Made by a program: the position numbers and the translations under genes | Origin: an uncultured Clostridium sp. | GTDB taxonomy: Bacteria; Bacillota_A; Clostridia; TANB77; CAG-508 | Length of the DNA: 64,000 nucleotides | Direction: 5' to 3' | Assembly: GCA_948466265.1 (NCBI GenBank) | Contig: CAOJZU010000003.1 | Location: 1-64,000, forward strand | Part shown: positions 28,315-39,570 of the stretch, piece by piece | Layout of the letters: every line of letters starts with the position of its first letter | Numbering within the stretch: the first letter of the stretch is position 1 | The notes under the pieces: generated by a model | What the model saw: only the letters and a program-made list of their open reading frames with translations | Told to the model about the DNA's origin: nothing | Databases searched by the model: none

Positions 28315-29298
28315 ATGATAGATAAAAAAGATAATCCAGAGTTTTTGAATTCATTTCTACAATATTCTTCTGTTATATTAAATAAATCTCAAAATAGTAT
28401 AAAAGAATACAATTATGACCTTTCTAACTTTTTTAAGTTTATGTCCAATCATTTAGGATTATCTTCAGAAGAAGATATCAAAAATACTGATATAAAAGGC
28501 CTTGATATTTCCTTTTTAAAGCAAATTACATTAGAAGATATCCATTCATATCTATATTATCTAAAAGAACAGTTTAATAGTAAACCTGCAACACTAGCAA
28601 GGAAAACATCTACTATACGAATATTTTTTTCTTATATGACTAATAAAGAAAAAGAATTAGAAATAAATCCTGCTCAAAATTTAGAAAATCCTAAGCTCGA
28701 CAGAAGGCAACCTAAATATTTAACTCTTGAAGAAAGCCAAAAGCTCCTTCAAGTTTCTAATCAAGGTGTAGATGGTAAAAATAGAAATACTGAAAGGGAT
28801 TTTGCAATTATAACTTTATTTTTAAACTGTGGAATGCGTTTATCTGAGCTTATTGGTATTAACTTGAAAGATATAAAGTTTGATGAATGCAAAATGACAG
28901 TTATTGGTAAAGGTAATAAAGAAAGAACCATTTATCTTAATAAAGCTTGTATGAAAGCAATTAATAGTTATTTAGAAGTAAGACCAAAAGAAGGTATAAA
29001 ACCAAAAGACGAAGATGCTTTGTTTTTAAGTGAGCGATTAGAAAGAATTAGTAGAAGAAGTGTGCAATATATTGTTGAAAAAGAATTAAAAAAGGCTGGA
29101 CTTGATACTGCTAAATATTCGGTTCATAAATTAAGACATACTGCTGCGACTCTTATGTATCAATATGGTAATGTAGATATAAGGGCTCTTCAAGAACTTT
29201 TAGGACACGAAAGTATTTCTACTACTGAAATATATACACATGTTGCAAATGTTCAAGTAAGAGATGCAGTTGAAAGAAATCCATTATCAGGTGAATAA
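28315..29298 (+). CDS. xerC: Tyrosine recombinase XerC/XerD-like
   Basis: This is a 327-residue site-specific recombinase. The N-terminal core-binding domain spans about 8-110. The catalytic domain shows GMRLSELIGI (first Arg), HKLRHTAATLMY (His..Arg), LGHESISTTEIYTHV (His and the Tyr nucleophile). Length and ending suit Xer proteins that resolve chromosome dimers, but a mobile-element role is not excluded. A TATGGAGG site precedes ATG 28315. No in-frame CGG. Confidence 0.85.
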   Translation: MIDKKDNPEFLNSFLQYSSVILNKSQNSIKEYNYDLSNFFKFMSNHLGLSSEEDIKNTDIKGLDISFLKQITLEDIHSYLYYLKEQFNSKPATLARKTSTIRIFFSYMTNKEKELEINPAQNLENPKLDRRQPKYLTLEESQKLLQVSNQGVDGKNRNTERDFAIITLFLNCGMRLSELIGINLKDIKFDECKMTVIGKGNKERTIYLNKACMKAINSYLEVRPKEGIKPKDEDALFLSERLERISRRSVQYIVEKELKKAGLDTAKYSVHKLRHTAATLMYQYGNVDIRALQELLGHESISTTEIYTHVANVQVRDAVERNPLSGE

Positions 29299-29308
29299 AT
29301 TAAAAGAA

Positions 29309-29353
29309 TAAACCCGCATGCAAGAAAAGAACTTTCTCAGAGCATACGGGTTT
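29309..29353. terminator. Terminator between convergent genes
   Basis: AAACCCGCATGC and GCATACGGGTTT form a strong stem with a long loop, between the recombinase and the 29373 gene. Confidence 0.65.
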
Positions 29354-29372
29354 GAATTTCTGTTATAACAGA

Positions 29373-29765
29373 TCAAACATCTTCTGTCACTGTAACATGG
29401 CGATAGAAATCACTCTTAAAGTTTTCTTCAACGTCTTCAAGTGTACAGTCCTTGTTTCCTTCGAATTCCAAAAAATGCTTGGAAAACTTGGGTGGGATAT
29501 CATCTCCTTCGATTATCCATTCCCTGATATGAGTTATTCTATTGTTTTTCTGAGTATATTTACTCATATTGACTGTAGACCAGCTCCGCTTAAGGTTGAT
29601 ATATATAGGCCATATATCATTCCCTGTACCAATTAGTCTGCCATACAAATGCTTATTTGTTGATAAGCAGGCATAGCTAACTAATGGGCTTGAAATAGAA
29701 CCTTGAGAACCTTTTCTATAAATAGTTAATAGAGTAGGCCTCATCCGTTTTGCTGACTCTGTCAT
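29373..29765 (-). CDS. Hypothetical protein, cassette gene
   Basis: This 130-residue basic protein is unrecognised. It starts after AAAGGAGGTAAAAT and has a clear promoter (TTGAAA, 17 bases, TATAAT at 29836-29864). Two arginines use in-frame CGG (AKRM, near 29745, and LKRS, near 29588). G+C is raised. It is a stand-alone cassette. Confidence 0.65.
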   Translation of the reverse strand: MTESAKRMRPTLLTIYRKGSQGSISSPLVSYACLSTNKHLYGRLIGTGNDIWPIYINLKRSWSTVNMSKYTQKNNRITHIREWIIEGDDIPPKFSKHFLEFEGNKDCTLEDVEENFKSDFYRHVTVTEDV

Positions 29766-29867
29766 ATTTTACCTCCTTTAGATGTCTCTTGTTTCTTTGA
29801 TTTCTACATAAGCTTTTTAGCCAAATACTTTTTTTATTATAACATATATTAACATAACTTTCAAGTT

Positions 29868-30164
29868 TTAATATGTAGGAATTTCTAATACTTGGTTAGC
29901 ATGCAAGTCTGAACTTTTTAAGTTATTTACTATCTTTATATTTGCAATTATATCTCTTATATCATCATCTTTATAATAATCATTACTATCTTTTTCTTCC
30001 TTAGCTATTTCCCATAAAGTATCTCCTGAAACAACTGTTACTTTTTTGAATGTTAAATCTTGATGAGAAAACGCATTCCCTGTCATAATTAAGACTAGTC
30101 CAATTGTTAATCCTATTATTAAAATTATTGCTCTTGCTAATTTTTTCTTTGATTTTACTATCAT
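29868..30164 (-). CDS. LysM-domain membrane protein, YneA-like, LexA-type promoter
   Basis: This 98-residue protein has a transmembrane anchor (RAIILIIGLTIGLVLIM) and a C-terminal LysM domain (VTVVSGDTLWEIAKEEKD..NNLKSSDLHANQVLEIP). That layout matches YneA, the SOS-induced cell division suppressor of Bacillus. I chose ATG 30164, which has AAGGAG upstream. A LexA-type box lies inside its promoter, which supports a role in division arrest after DNA damage. Confidence 0.75.
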   Translation of the reverse strand: MIVKSKKKLARAIILIIGLTIGLVLIMTGNAFSHQDLTFKKVTVVSGDTLWEIAKEEKDSNDYYKDDDIRDIIANIKIVNNLKSSDLHANQVLEIPTY

Positions 30165-30210
30165 ATTTAATACTCCTTTTTTGCGAACATTCATTCCCGA
30201 CTTTAAAATC

Positions 30211-30239
30211 ATTATACACGAACAAAAGTTTATTGTCAA
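30211..30239 (-). promoter_or_regulatory. Promoter with embedded LexA box
   Basis: On the minus strand TTGACA (30234-30239) and TATAAT (30211-30216) are 17 bases apart. The plus strand of the spacer reads CGAACAAAAGTTTA (30219-30232), close to the Gram-positive LexA consensus CGAAC-N4-GTTY. Confidence 0.7.
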
Positions 30240-30283
30240 TAGTTTTTTACAAAAAAATAAAAAATATGTTTGCACTTATTGTC

Positions 30284-30852
30284 CTATAATAGCAAAGGCT
30301 GTATCTGATTGCTGTCTAACGCACATTCTATAGATTTAACTATATACTTTGGAGAAAATGATAATGATGTAGGTTTTGTTATGGGATTGTCTTGTGTAAA
30401 AGGAATGAAAAAAATATTTTTACTATTAAGTAATTTACCAATGTTTTCTGCATTTGTACTTAGACCGTCTTTACTTGCTATTCCGAAGTAAAACTGGCTT
30501 ATTTTCTCTTAAATGAGTTTTAGCTGAAACTAGAACTGGTGTATCATATATTGAAGCTGAAATTTTTGCAATATGGTTTCCGTGAACATGGAGCAATTAC
30601 CATGATATCAGTTTTCAATTCTTCTGCTTCCTCTTTTGTTTTTATAATCTTCTTTCTTGTAATCTCTTCTATATCTCTTATAAAATCTGCTGATTTATAA
30701 AATTTACTGTCTGTCATATATGTGCATGGTGGCATAATAGGAAATATTTCTCCACCTTCTCTCACAATATTTTTCATTTCCTTTATTGTATGTTTAAAAG
30801 CATAAAAAGTACTAGTTAAACCGAAGCTAATTCGTTTATTCTTAAGTTTCAA
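30284..30852 (-). CDS. spoVFB: Dipicolinate synthase subunit B, two CGGA recoding sites
   Basis: This flavoprotein-like subunit works with SpoVFA to make dipicolinic acid in the mother cell. The N-terminus KNKRISFGLTSTFYAF and MPPCTYMTDSKF are typical. CGGA 30579-30582 and 30482-30485 must be read as Gly, giving VIAPCSGNHIAKISASIYDTP and KPVLLGIASKDGLSTNAENI, and the C-terminus IFFIPFTQDNPITKP follows. Total 188 residues, close to the family length of about 200. Without recoding the last 90 residues are lost. No spoVFA is seen next to it. Confidence 0.9.
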
Positions 30853-31000
30853 AATCGATACCCCTCTTTTTTAATCTGTTTTCTATATATATTATGAAGT
30901 TATGTAAATTTTGCGACTAAAAATACTTCCTAAATATTTACATGTTATGACAAAATATGGTACAATTATAATATATGTAAATTATGGAGGTTTTAAATAG

Positions 31001-32541
31001 ATGAAGGAAAATGAAAAAATACTTATACTAGATTTTCATGGACAATATAATCAATTAATTGCTAGACGTGTAAGGGAATGTAATGTATATTCTGAGATAG
31101 TTCCATATAATACTAGTATAGATAAAATAAAAGAAATTGCTCCAAAAGGTATTATTCTTACTGGAGGTTCTTCTAGTGTTTATGCAGAAGATGCTCTTTC
31201 AATTGATAAAGAAATTTTAAATCTGGGTATTCCTATTTTAGGTATTTGTTATGGAATGCAAATTATAACATATCTTTTAGGTGCAAATGTAGAAAGAGCA
31301 AATAAACGTGAGTATGGTACAACTTCTGTAAAACTAGATAATACCTCTCCTCTATTTTCTGATTTTGGAACAAGTAATGATTGTTTAATGACACATTCAG
31401 ACTTTGTAAAAGAATTGCCTTCAGGTTTTAAAAATATTGCAAGTACTGAAAGTTGTCCAAATGCTGGAATGTCAAATGAAGATAAAAAAATATACGGAAT
31501 ACAATTTCACCCTGAAGTAAATCATACTAATAATCGGTATAAAGATAATACATAACTTTCTATATAATATTTGTGGATGCTCTGGGGATTGGAAAATGTC
31601 TTCTTTTGTACAAGAATCAGTTAAAGCTTTAAGCGAAAAAATTGGAGACAAAAAAGCTCTTTGTGCCCTATCTGGCGGTGTTGATTCTTCGGTTGCGGCC
31701 GTTCTTCTAAATAAAGCCATTGGTAAAAATTTAACATGTATTTTTGTAGACCATGGACTTCTTCGTAAAAATGAAGGTGATGAAGTTGAAAAGATTTTTA
31801 GAGAGCAATATGATATAAATCTTATAAGAGTTAATGCTAAAGATAGATTTTTATCAAAGCTTGCAGGTGTTTCTGACCCTGAGACTAAGAGAAAAATTAT
31901 AGGTGAAGAGTTTATTAGAGTTTTTGAAGAAGAAGCTAAAAAGATTGGTAAAGTAGATTTCTTAGTTCAAGGAACAATTTACCCTGATGTAATTGAAAGT
32001 GGTGTTCGGTAAAGGACAAACTATAAAAAGTCATCACAATGTTGGTGGACTTCCTGACTATGTTGATTTTGAAGAAATAATTGAACCTCTTAGAGATCTA
32101 TTTAAAGATGAAGTTAGAAAAACTGGACTAGAACTTAATATACCTGAAAACTTAGTATATAGACAACCATTCCCTGGTCCAGGACTTGCAATAAGAGTTA
32201 TTGGAGATATTACTGAAGAGAAGCTTGATATATTAAAAGAAGCTGATTTTATATTTAGAGATGAAATTGCAAAAGCAGGTTTAGATAAGTTATTAAACCA
32301 GTATTTTGCAGTTCTTACAAACTTAAAATCTGTAGGTGTTATGGGTGATGAAAGAACTTATGACTATACCCTAGCTTTACGTGCTGTTGAAACATCTGAT
32401 TTTATGACAGCAACTTGGGCAAAAATTCCTTATGAAATTTTGGAATTAGTTTCTACTAGAATTGTAAATGAGATTAAAAATATAAACAGAGTTGTTTATG
32501 ATATAACATCTAAACCACCTGCAACAATTGAATGGGAATAA
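31001..32541 (+). CDS. guaA: GMP synthase (glutamine-hydrolysing), two CGGT recoding sites
   Basis: GuaA aminates XMP to GMP. The class I glutamine amidotransferase domain (GICYGMQ with the Cys nucleophile, FHPEVNHT) is joined to the ATP-pyrophosphatase domain ([14 protein letters not shown]) through CGGT 31535-31538 ([14 protein letters not shown]). CGGT 32007-32010 ([20 protein letters not shown]) joins it to the dimerisation domain (PPATIEWE end). Total 512 residues. Out-of-frame CGG at 31495 (TAC GGA) and in GGC GGT within the P-loop cause no shift. ATG 31001 follows TGGAGG. Confidence 0.96.
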
Positions 32542-32544
32542 TAA

Positions 32545-32578
32545 AACTCCTCTTGGGATAACCCCAAGGGGAATTTTA
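32545..32578 (+). terminator. Terminator of guaA
   Basis: CCTCTTGGG and CCCAAGGGG pair and T-rich sequence follows. It may also serve the convergent 32579 gene. Confidence 0.7.
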
Positions 32579-33976
32579 TTATTTATTTCTATCTTCTTCT
32601 TTACTACCTTGTAACTTTTCTCTTTCATCTAAAAATTCATTTATACTTTCTAATGTATAAGTTTCAATTTTTCCGTTATTTTCTTCTAAAATTCCTGCTT
32701 CTCTTAATGAATTAATCTTTTCTCTGAATTGTTTTTTAATAACAGCATTTCTCGAATCTTTAAATGGAATATATAAATTTTCTAATGAAGCTTCTTTAGT
32801 ATGAGGAGCTATTTCAACTACGTCTGGATTTTCTACACTAAAACGTAAATCATATCCTTCATATAGTATATAATTAAGATATGTTTTACATCCTTTAATT
32901 TTTTTCTTAGAACCAGGCGTGCCTTTTTTAGGTACTTCAGGTAAATCTACTAATTTTCCATCCATTTCAGAATGAGATTCCTTATGTTTAATATATCTAT
33001 AAATTGACTGAGACTGACATTCTATCTTAATAGGAGCATCGCCATTTGGAATATCCATTCCATTAAAAACTGATATATAACCATTTTTCTTGGCTTTTTC
33101 TTTTGTTCTAGCGCTGTTGTCAGAAATTGTAGCACCAAATCTTTTAGATATCAGTTCTGATTTACTCATAACTGTAGAAAATACTATATCTAATATTTTT
33201 TGTTGAGTAATATCAGGCAATTTACGTGATAGTAAAGCCATATCTTCTTTTAATAAAGCCAATTCTTCAGCTGAAACTTCTGTCAATACTTTTTCGTCTT
33301 CTAAGTCTATTTCTAAAATACGAGCCTTATTTCTATATTTTTCTTCATCACCTGTCATTTCAAATGGCATATTTAGTCTTTCTCTTAATTCCTTTTCCAT
33401 TTCTGCAATTTGTGTATATACTGCAATATGAAGGTCATAATAATCTCGTTCACTTCTTGTTACTAAAAGTGCTTGAAGTTCTTCTTGTAATTCAAAATAT
33501 TTTCTGCGATAATTAGCATATAAAGCATAACTATCTTCTATTTCTCGTTTTTGTTCATATGAAAGATAAGCATTATTTTGTAAACTTTCAAGTGAAGGAA
33601 CATTTCTTAAAATCATCCTAAATGCACAGATATCATATATTCCCTTATTAAACTCTAAATCTCCATTATCTTTTACGACAAAATTAAAATTAACTTCTTT
33701 GTTCTTGTTTACTGTAGAAATAATTTCATTAAACTTTTCTTTTGTACTCTTAAGACTTTTAAATCTAAATTTATATGCCATATCTAAATCTGAAAACATT
33801 CTAGCAATTTCATGTGCAAGTCCTGCAAAAAAGTTTTTACACACATCTTTATTTTCTATAGTATTTGAAGTTTCTTTGAAAGAGTTTGATAAATATTCAT
33901 ACATTTGTTTTGTTTGAGTGTTTATATCAACTTTTAACCCTTCTTTAAAATCTTGCTCTTCTTTTTTCTTTCCCAT
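32579..33976 (-). CDS. Divergent RelA/SpoT-like protein
   Basis: This 465-residue cytoplasmic protein carries pieces of a (p)ppGpp-synthetase fold. FRFKSLKSTKEKF resembles the R-x-KS-x2-S substrate loop, DICAFRMIL the D-I-x-G-x-R strand with the catalytic Asp, KKNGYISVF the NGYxSxH motif, and PIKIECQSQS the (E)IQ strand, then KESHSEMD. A helical insertion of about 170 residues separates the second and third motifs, and several usual residues differ. I infer a synthetase-like fold from these motifs. Activity is unproven. It lies directly downstream of guaB (16 bases), fitting a guanine-nucleotide theme. Confidence 0.55.
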   Translation of the reverse strand: MGKKKEEQDFKEGLKVDINTQTKQMYEYLSNSFKETSNTIENKDVCKNFFAGLAHEIARMFSDLDMAYKFRFKSLKSTKEKFNEIISTVNKNKEVNFNFVVKDNGDLEFNKGIYDICAFRMILRNVPSLESLQNNAYLSYEQKREIEDSYALYANYRRKYFELQEELQALLVTRSERDYYDLHIAVYTQIAEMEKELRERLNMPFEMTGDEEKYRNKARILEIDLEDEKVLTEVSAEELALLKEDMALLSRKLPDITQQKILDIVFSTVMSKSELISKRFGATISDNSARTKEKAKKNGYISVFNGMDIPNGDAPIKIECQSQSIYRYIKHKESHSEMDGKLVDLPEVPKKGTPGSKKKIKGCKTYLNYILYEGYDLRFSVENPDVVEIAPHTKEASLENLYIPFKDSRNAVIKKQFREKINSLREAGILEENNGKIETYTLESINEFLDEREKLQGSKEEDRNK

Positions 33977-33992
33977 GCTAAATCATTCCTTT

Positions 33993-35504
33993 TTAATTCA
34001 TATATGAATTATCTATTTCTTTTAATATAACATCGTGAGCTTTTCCTTCTGATATACTTACATCAGATACAAGAGTTAATCTTGCTTTTTCGTGTAATTC
34101 AGGAAGTGATATTGCTCCGCAGTTACACATTGTAGATTTTATTTTTAATATGGTTACATCTAAAGTATCTTTTAAAGGTCCTGCATATGGTATGTAAGAG
34201 TCAACTCCTTCTTCAAAAGATAGTTTATCCTTATCTCCACCAAGGTCATATCTTTGCCAGTTTTTAGCACGGTTTGATCCTTCTCCCCAATATTCTTTTA
34301 CATAGTTGTTTCCGATTTTAAGTACTTTTGTAGGACTTTCGTCAAATCTTGCAAAATATCTTCCCATCATTACAAAATCTGCTCCAAGTGCCAGTGCTAT
34401 TGTTATATGGTGGTCATGTACAATTCCACCATCAGAACAAATTGGAATATATATTCCTGTTTCTTCAAAATATTTATCTCTTTCAGAAACGACATCAATT
34501 AAGCTGCTGGCTTGTCCACGGCCAATACCTTTAGTTTCTCTTGTTATACAAATTGAGCCTCCACCTACTCCAACTTTTATGAAATCTGCTCCAGCTTCAG
34601 CTAAATATCTAAATCCTTCTCTATCTACTACATTTCCTGCACCAATTTTTACATCTTCTCCATATTTTTCCCTTACAAAGTCTATTGTCCTTTTTTGCCA
34701 TACAGAATATCCATCTGAAGAGTCCATACAAAGAATGTCAACACCAGCATCTACAAGTGCAGGTATTCTTTCTTCATAATCTCTTGTATTTATTCCAGCA
34801 CCTACAATATATCTTTTATCTTCGTCTAGTAAAGAGTTTGGATTATTTTTTCTTTCTTCATAATCTTTCTTAAATACTAAATATTTTAAATTTCCTTCTT
34901 CTGTAAGAATTGGTAAACAGTTTATTTTATGCTCCCAAATCATGTCGTTTGCTTCTGATAAAGAAATACCTTTTTTAGCAGAAATAGTATCTTCTGCTCT
35001 TGTCATATAATTATCAATTGGCGCATCTAAATCGTCTTTAGAAGGTCTATAATCTTTATCTGTAACAATTCCTAAGAATTTACCATTTGCAGAACCATCA
35101 TCTGTTACTATAACTGTTGAGTGTCCTGTTATTTTAGTAAGTCTTATGACTTCTGAAAGTGGTGTTCCAGATTTTACATTTGAGTCACTTATAACAAAAC
35201 CTGCTTTATGTTTTTTTACACGGTATACCATTTTTGCTTGCTCTTCTATTGACTGAGCTCCATATATAAAACTAAGTCCTCCTTCACGAGCAAGAGCAAC
35301 TCCCATTTTTTCTCCTGATACAGATTGCATTATTGCTGATACCATAGGTATATTTGCAGAGTATTTTGGCTCTTCTCCTTTTTTAAATTTAACTAGTGGT
35401 GTTTTAAGTGATACATTATTTGGTATACATTCTTCGGTTGTTAAATTTGGTAATAATAAGAATTCGTTAAAAGTTCTTGAGATATCTTCTAATACTTTTG
35501 CCAT
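33993..35504 (-). CDS. guaB: IMP dehydrogenase
   Basis: GuaB oxidises IMP to XMP, the step before GuaA. The 503 residues include the N-terminal barrel, two CBS domains (about 95-225), the active-site loop [21 protein letters not shown] with the catalytic Cys, and the C-terminal flap ([20 protein letters not shown]). CGG triplets cross codons only (TGC GGA, ATC GGA). Cotranscribed with the RelA/SpoT-like gene downstream. Confidence 0.95.
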   Translation of the reverse strand: MAKVLEDISRTFNEFLLLPNLTTEECIPNNVSLKTPLVKFKKGEEPKYSANIPMVSAIMQSVSGEKMGVALAREGGLSFIYGAQSIEEQAKMVYRVKKHKAGFVISDSNVKSGTPLSEVIRLTKITGHSTVIVTDDGSANGKFLGIVTDKDYRPSKDDLDAPIDNYMTRAEDTISAKKGISLSEANDMIWEHKINCLPILTEEGNLKYLVFKKDYEERKNNPNSLLDEDKRYIVGAGINTRDYEERIPALVDAGVDILCMDSSDGYSVWQKRTIDFVREKYGEDVKIGAGNVVDREGFRYLAEAGADFIKVGVGGGSICITRETKGIGRGQASSLIDVVSERDKYFEETGIYIPICSDGGIVHDHHITIALALGADFVMMGRYFARFDESPTKVLKIGNNYVKEYWGEGSNRAKNWQRYDLGGDKDKLSFEEGVDSYIPYAGPLKDTLDVTILKIKSTMCNCGAISLPELHEKARLTLVSDVSISEGKAHDVILKEIDNSYMN

Positions 35505-35534
35505 ATTTATTTTCTCCTTTTCTATATTTTTTTA

Positions 35535-35570
35535 AAATCTTCTTAGGCTAAAATTACCTAAGAAGACTTT
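35535..35570 (-). terminator. Terminator of the pta-ackA unit
   Basis: TCTTCTTAGG and CCTAAGAAGA pair around an 8-base loop, with T-rich sequence after it on the minus strand. Confidence 0.7.
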
Positions 35571-35584
35571 TATTTTATATACTA

Positions 35585-36781
35585 TTACATACCTTGAACT
35601 AAATTTTTAGTATCTCTTGCAATTACTAATTCTTCATTAGTTGGAATTATAAATACTCTTATCTTAGAATCAGGTGTAGATATTTCTATTTCTTCTCCTC
35701 TTACTTTGTTCTTTTCATCATTTAGTTTTACGCCCATAAATTCAAGATAATCGCAAACTCCCTTTCTTGTAGTTGCTGCGTTTTCTCCAATTCCTGCTGT
35801 AAATACAATAGCGTCAATTCCACCTAAAGTTACAGCATATTTTGCAACGTGCTGAGCTACTGTATAATTGAATATATCAAGTGCAAGTTTTGCTCTTTCA
35901 TTTCCAGAAGCTGCTGCTTCTTCAATATCTCTACAATCTGGACTTACTCCTGAAATTCCAAGTAAGCCTGACTTTTTATTTAATATAGTATCAACTTCAT
36001 CTACAGAGATATTTTCTCTTTCCATTATGTATTTTACAACTGCAGGGTCAATATCCCCTGATCTTGTTCCCATTGGGATACCTGCAAGTGGAGTTAGTCC
36101 CATACTTGTTTCCAAGCTTTTTCCACCTTTAATTGCAGCAACACTTGCTCCTTGTCCTAAGTGGCAAGTAACTACTTTTAAATCAGGTGTTTGTCCACCC
36201 ATAAGGTCTGATACTCTTTCTGATACATATCTATGTGATGTTCCGTGGAAACCATATTTACGTATTCCATATTTCTCATAATACTCATATGGTATTGGAT
36301 AAATATAACTTCTTTTTGACATTGTTTGATGGAATGCTGTATCAAATACACCTATCATTGGAACGCCTGGCATTAATCTTTTACATGCTTCTATTCCACA
36401 TATTGATGCTTTGTTATGTAATGGAGCGAGTACTGTAGCTTTTTTTATTTCTTCCATTACTTCTTCATCTATAATAACTGATTTTGTAAATTGCTCTCCA
36501 CCATGAACTGTTCTATGTCCTACTGCATCAATTTCTTTTAAATCACCTATAACTCCATATTCTGGATGTGTAAATTGCTCTAAAACGATTTTGATTGCTT
36601 CTTCATGATTTGGAGTAGGTCTTTCTATAACATGTTTTTCTTCTCCAACTTTGTGAGTTAAAAATGAGCTTTCTTGTCCTATTCTTTCAAAATTTCCTTT
36701 TGCCATAACTTCTTCGTTATCCATATTGATTAATTGATATTTTAAAGAAGAACTTCCTGCATTTAAAACTAAAACTTTCAT
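35585..36781 (-). CDS. ackA: Acetate kinase
   Basis: AckA converts acetyl phosphate and ADP to acetate and ATP. The 398 residues begin [16 protein letters not shown] and include GHRVVHGGE-like [31 protein letters not shown] and FTAGIGENA. Length is normal. Its cross-codon CGG (CAC GGA in FHGTSH) is read normally. It lies downstream of pta. Confidence 0.97.
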   Translation of the reverse strand: MKVLVLNAGSSSLKYQLINMDNEEVMAKGNFERIGQESSFLTHKVGEEKHVIERPTPNHEEAIKIVLEQFTHPEYGVIGDLKEIDAVGHRTVHGGEQFTKSVIIDEEVMEEIKKATVLAPLHNKASICGIEACKRLMPGVPMIGVFDTAFHQTMSKRSYIYPIPYEYYEKYGIRKYGFHGTSHRYVSERVSDLMGGQTPDLKVVTCHLGQGASVAAIKGGKSLETSMGLTPLAGIPMGTRSGDIDPAVVKYIMERENISVDEVDTILNKKSGLLGISGVSPDCRDIEEAAASGNERAKLALDIFNYTVAQHVAKYAVTLGGIDAIVFTAGIGENAATTRKGVCDYLEFMGVKLNDEKNKVRGEEIEISTPDSKIRVFIIPTNEELVIARDTKNLVQGM

Positions 36782-36863
36782 TTTAAAAATTCCTTTCTTT
36801 TTTATTATATATTTTTATTATTAACAATATTTATTTAAGTTCAAACAAGAATCGAGACGAAGT

Positions 36864-37868
36864 TTATTGTTTAAATTCTTGTGCTTGTACTGCAGTAATT
36901 GCGATAACTCCTGCAATATCTAATGCTGAACATCCACGAGATAAATCATTTACTGGTTTTGAAATTCCTTGGCACAAAGGTCCATAAGCTTCTGCTTTTG
37001 CAAGTCTTTGCACTAATTTATATGCGATGTTTCCAGTATTTAAATCTGGAAAAATTAAAGTATTTGCTTCTCCTGCAACATTACTTCCAGGCGCTTTACT
37101 TTTTGCAATTTCAGGTATAATTGCAGCATCTAACTGAAGTTCACCATCAACTAAAATTTCAGGTGCCTTTTCTTTTACAAGTTTGGTTGCATCTGTAACT
37201 TTATCTACAAGTTCAGATTTTGCACTTCCATATGTTGAATATGAAAGCATTGCAACTTTAGATTTTTTACCAACTAAACTTTCAAAGCTCTTAGAAGAAG
37301 AAATTGCAATTTCTGATAGTTCGTCTGCATTTGGATTTGCATTTAAACCACTATCTGCAAATACGAATGTTCCATTTTCTCCATATTCACAATCTGGTAC
37401 ACACATTACAAAAAATGCGGATACAAGTTTTGTACCAGGAGCAGTTTTTAATATTTGAAGTGCTGGTCTAAGTGTATCTGCTGTAGAATGCGCAGCTCCA
37501 GAAACTAATCCGTCAGCTTTTTCAAGTTTTACCATCATCATTCCAAAATAAACAGGATCAAGTATTAATTCTCTTGCTGTATCCTCTGTCATTCCTTTTT
37601 CTTTTCTAAGTTCATAAAGCTTTGAAACATATTCTTCGTAATCAGGAGAAGTTTTTGGGTCTATTATTGTAGCTTTTTCTAATGATATATTTTTAGTTTT
37701 TGCAAGTTCTAAAACTTCTTTTTCATTTCCTATTAAAATAACATTTGCAAAACCTTCGTTTAAAACCATTTCTGCTGCTTCCAAAGTTCTTATATCATTT
37801 GCTTCAGGTAAAGCAATAGTTTTAATATCTTGCTTTGCCTTTTGTTTAATCTCTCCTATAAAAGACAT
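36864..37868 (-). CDS. pta: Phosphate acetyltransferase
   Basis: Pta makes acetyl phosphate from acetyl-CoA, feeding AckA for ATP formation. The 334 residues, starting at ATG 37868 after GGAGG, show IALPEANDIRTLEAA, GLVSGAAHSTADTLRPALQI and FPDLNTGNIAYKLVQRLAKAEAYGP. A longer upstream frame lacks a ribosome site. Confidence 0.96.
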   Translation of the reverse strand: MSFIGEIKQKAKQDIKTIALPEANDIRTLEAAEMVLNEGFANVILIGNEKEVLELAKTKNISLEKATIIDPKTSPDYEEYVSKLYELRKEKGMTEDTARELILDPVYFGMMMVKLEKADGLVSGAAHSTADTLRPALQILKTAPGTKLVSAFFVMCVPDCEYGENGTFVFADSGLNANPNADELSEIAISSSKSFESLVGKKSKVAMLSYSTYGSAKSELVDKVTDATKLVKEKAPEILVDGELQLDAAIIPEIAKSKAPGSNVAGEANTLIFPDLNTGNIAYKLVQRLAKAEAYGPLCQGISKPVNDLSRGCSALDIAGVIAITAVQAQEFKQ

Positions 37869-37940
37869 ACTTATCCTCCATAAATTTAATATATCTATTA
37901 TATAGCAAATTAAAGAAAAAAACAAGATTTTATTTAAATT

Positions 37941-39570
37941 TTATTTATTTACAATCATATCTACCATTCCATCTTTTAAATAAATAATCTTGTCTGAATT
38001 TTCTATTGTAGATTTTCTATGTGCAACTATTATAACTGTACTATTTTCTGATATTTTATCAATCAAATTTTGTATTAGCTTTTCGGTTTTTAGGTCAATA
38101 TTAGATGTTGGCTCGTCAAATATATAAATGTTGGCTTTATGGATAATAGCTCTAACAAATGCTATTACTTGTAGCTCACCTAATGATAAGTTCGCATCTT
38201 TGATGATTTCATCTAAGCCATTAGGAAATCTATTATAAATATTCATACATCCTATTTTTTCAATTATATCTAATATTTCCTTATCTGAAACATCACTATT
38301 CTCAAAGGTTATATTGTTTCTTAAAGAGTCTTCAAAAATATATGGGTTTTGAGAAATGTATGATATATTTTCTCTGAGTGATTTTATTGAAATATCTAAG
38401 ATATCATGTCCATCTATTAGAATTTGTCCAGAAGAAATATCATATAGTCTCATAAAAATATTAGTTAAGCTAGTCTTCCCTACTCCAGTTCTTCCAGCTA
38501 TTGTTACTTTTGAACCTTTTTTTATTACAAAAGAAATATCTTTTAATACAGGTTCTTTCCCATAGTTCATGCATACATTTCTAAACTCTATATCACCATT
38601 TAAATCCTTTATGTTCTCTCCTTCATATATATCCTCGTCATCAGTTTCTTTTAAAATTCTATTTATTCTTTTTAAAGAATTTAAAGAAGTTTGTATTTCT
38701 TCTAAGTAATCAAACATTTCTGACAATGGACTCCTACACTGCTTTACATAGAATAATACAAGATATATACTACCTAAAGAAATGTTTACATTTATTTTTA
38801 AAGCATAATATAAAATTGCATAAATACCAATTGCTTCTAAAACAAGCTCTATTGGTAACATAAAACTTTCAGTAAATATAAATTTCTTTCTATATTTTAA
38901 TTCTTCGTCCAATAATTTGCTAGTTTTATTTATATTATCTTTTTGTAAACCAAAGAGATATGTTAGTTTGCTTTTATTATACATTTCAGAAAATTCTTTA
39001 TTTTCTGCATCTCTTTTATCAAGTATTTTAGAGTCTAATTTTTTTATTTTTTTTGTAAAACTAAATGCAACACTTGCAACTATTACTACTGTCCCTCCGC
39101 CCGATTAGTGCAAGATTTACATTTGCAAAAAACATCATTACTACCATTAGGGCTATATATGTAACATTGTTTACTATTATTTGTAAAAAATTAAAAAACA
39201 GGTCAAATAAATTGTCTGTATCAACTGTTAATCTTGTATATATTTCAGAAGAGTTATATTTGCTATAAGTTTTCATTGTAAATTTTAATACTTTATGAAA
39301 TACTTTTTCTCTTATATCTCTTAAAACATTAGCTGTCCATTTATTAAAAATTATATTCCTAACATTTTTAATAATGGCAAATGTAACTTGAATGCTTAAA
39401 TAAATTATAAATAAATATAAAAGCATTTCTGCAATATTACTTGCATTAAAATCTATATCAACTACTTGTTTTACAATATATGGATGTGCTACATTTAATA
39501 TATTGCAAACTATAAATAGAACTCCTACTAAGATGAAAGTAGATAAATATTTCTTTATAATATCTTTCAT
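37941..39570 (-). CDS. ABC exporter subunit (ATPase-permease half-transporter), one CGGA recoding site
   Basis: This is a type I half-transporter. The membrane domain (about 1-300) is split at CGGA 39096-39099, which read as Gly gives LALIGGGTVVIVASVAFSFTKK. The ATPase domain has Walker A AGRTGVGKTSL, a signature LSLGELQVIAFVRA and Walker B IYIFDEPTSNID. Total 542 residues. ATG 39570 overlaps the stop of the next exporter gene (ATGA), so the two form a heterodimer. The substrate is unknown. Confidence 0.9.

Noticed and set aside
30309..30491. Open frame of 60 codons on the plus strand
   Set aside because: It is antisense to the recoded C-terminal half of spoVFB.
34306..34779. Open frame of 157 codons on the plus strand
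   Set aside because: It is antisense to the clearly real guaB gene.
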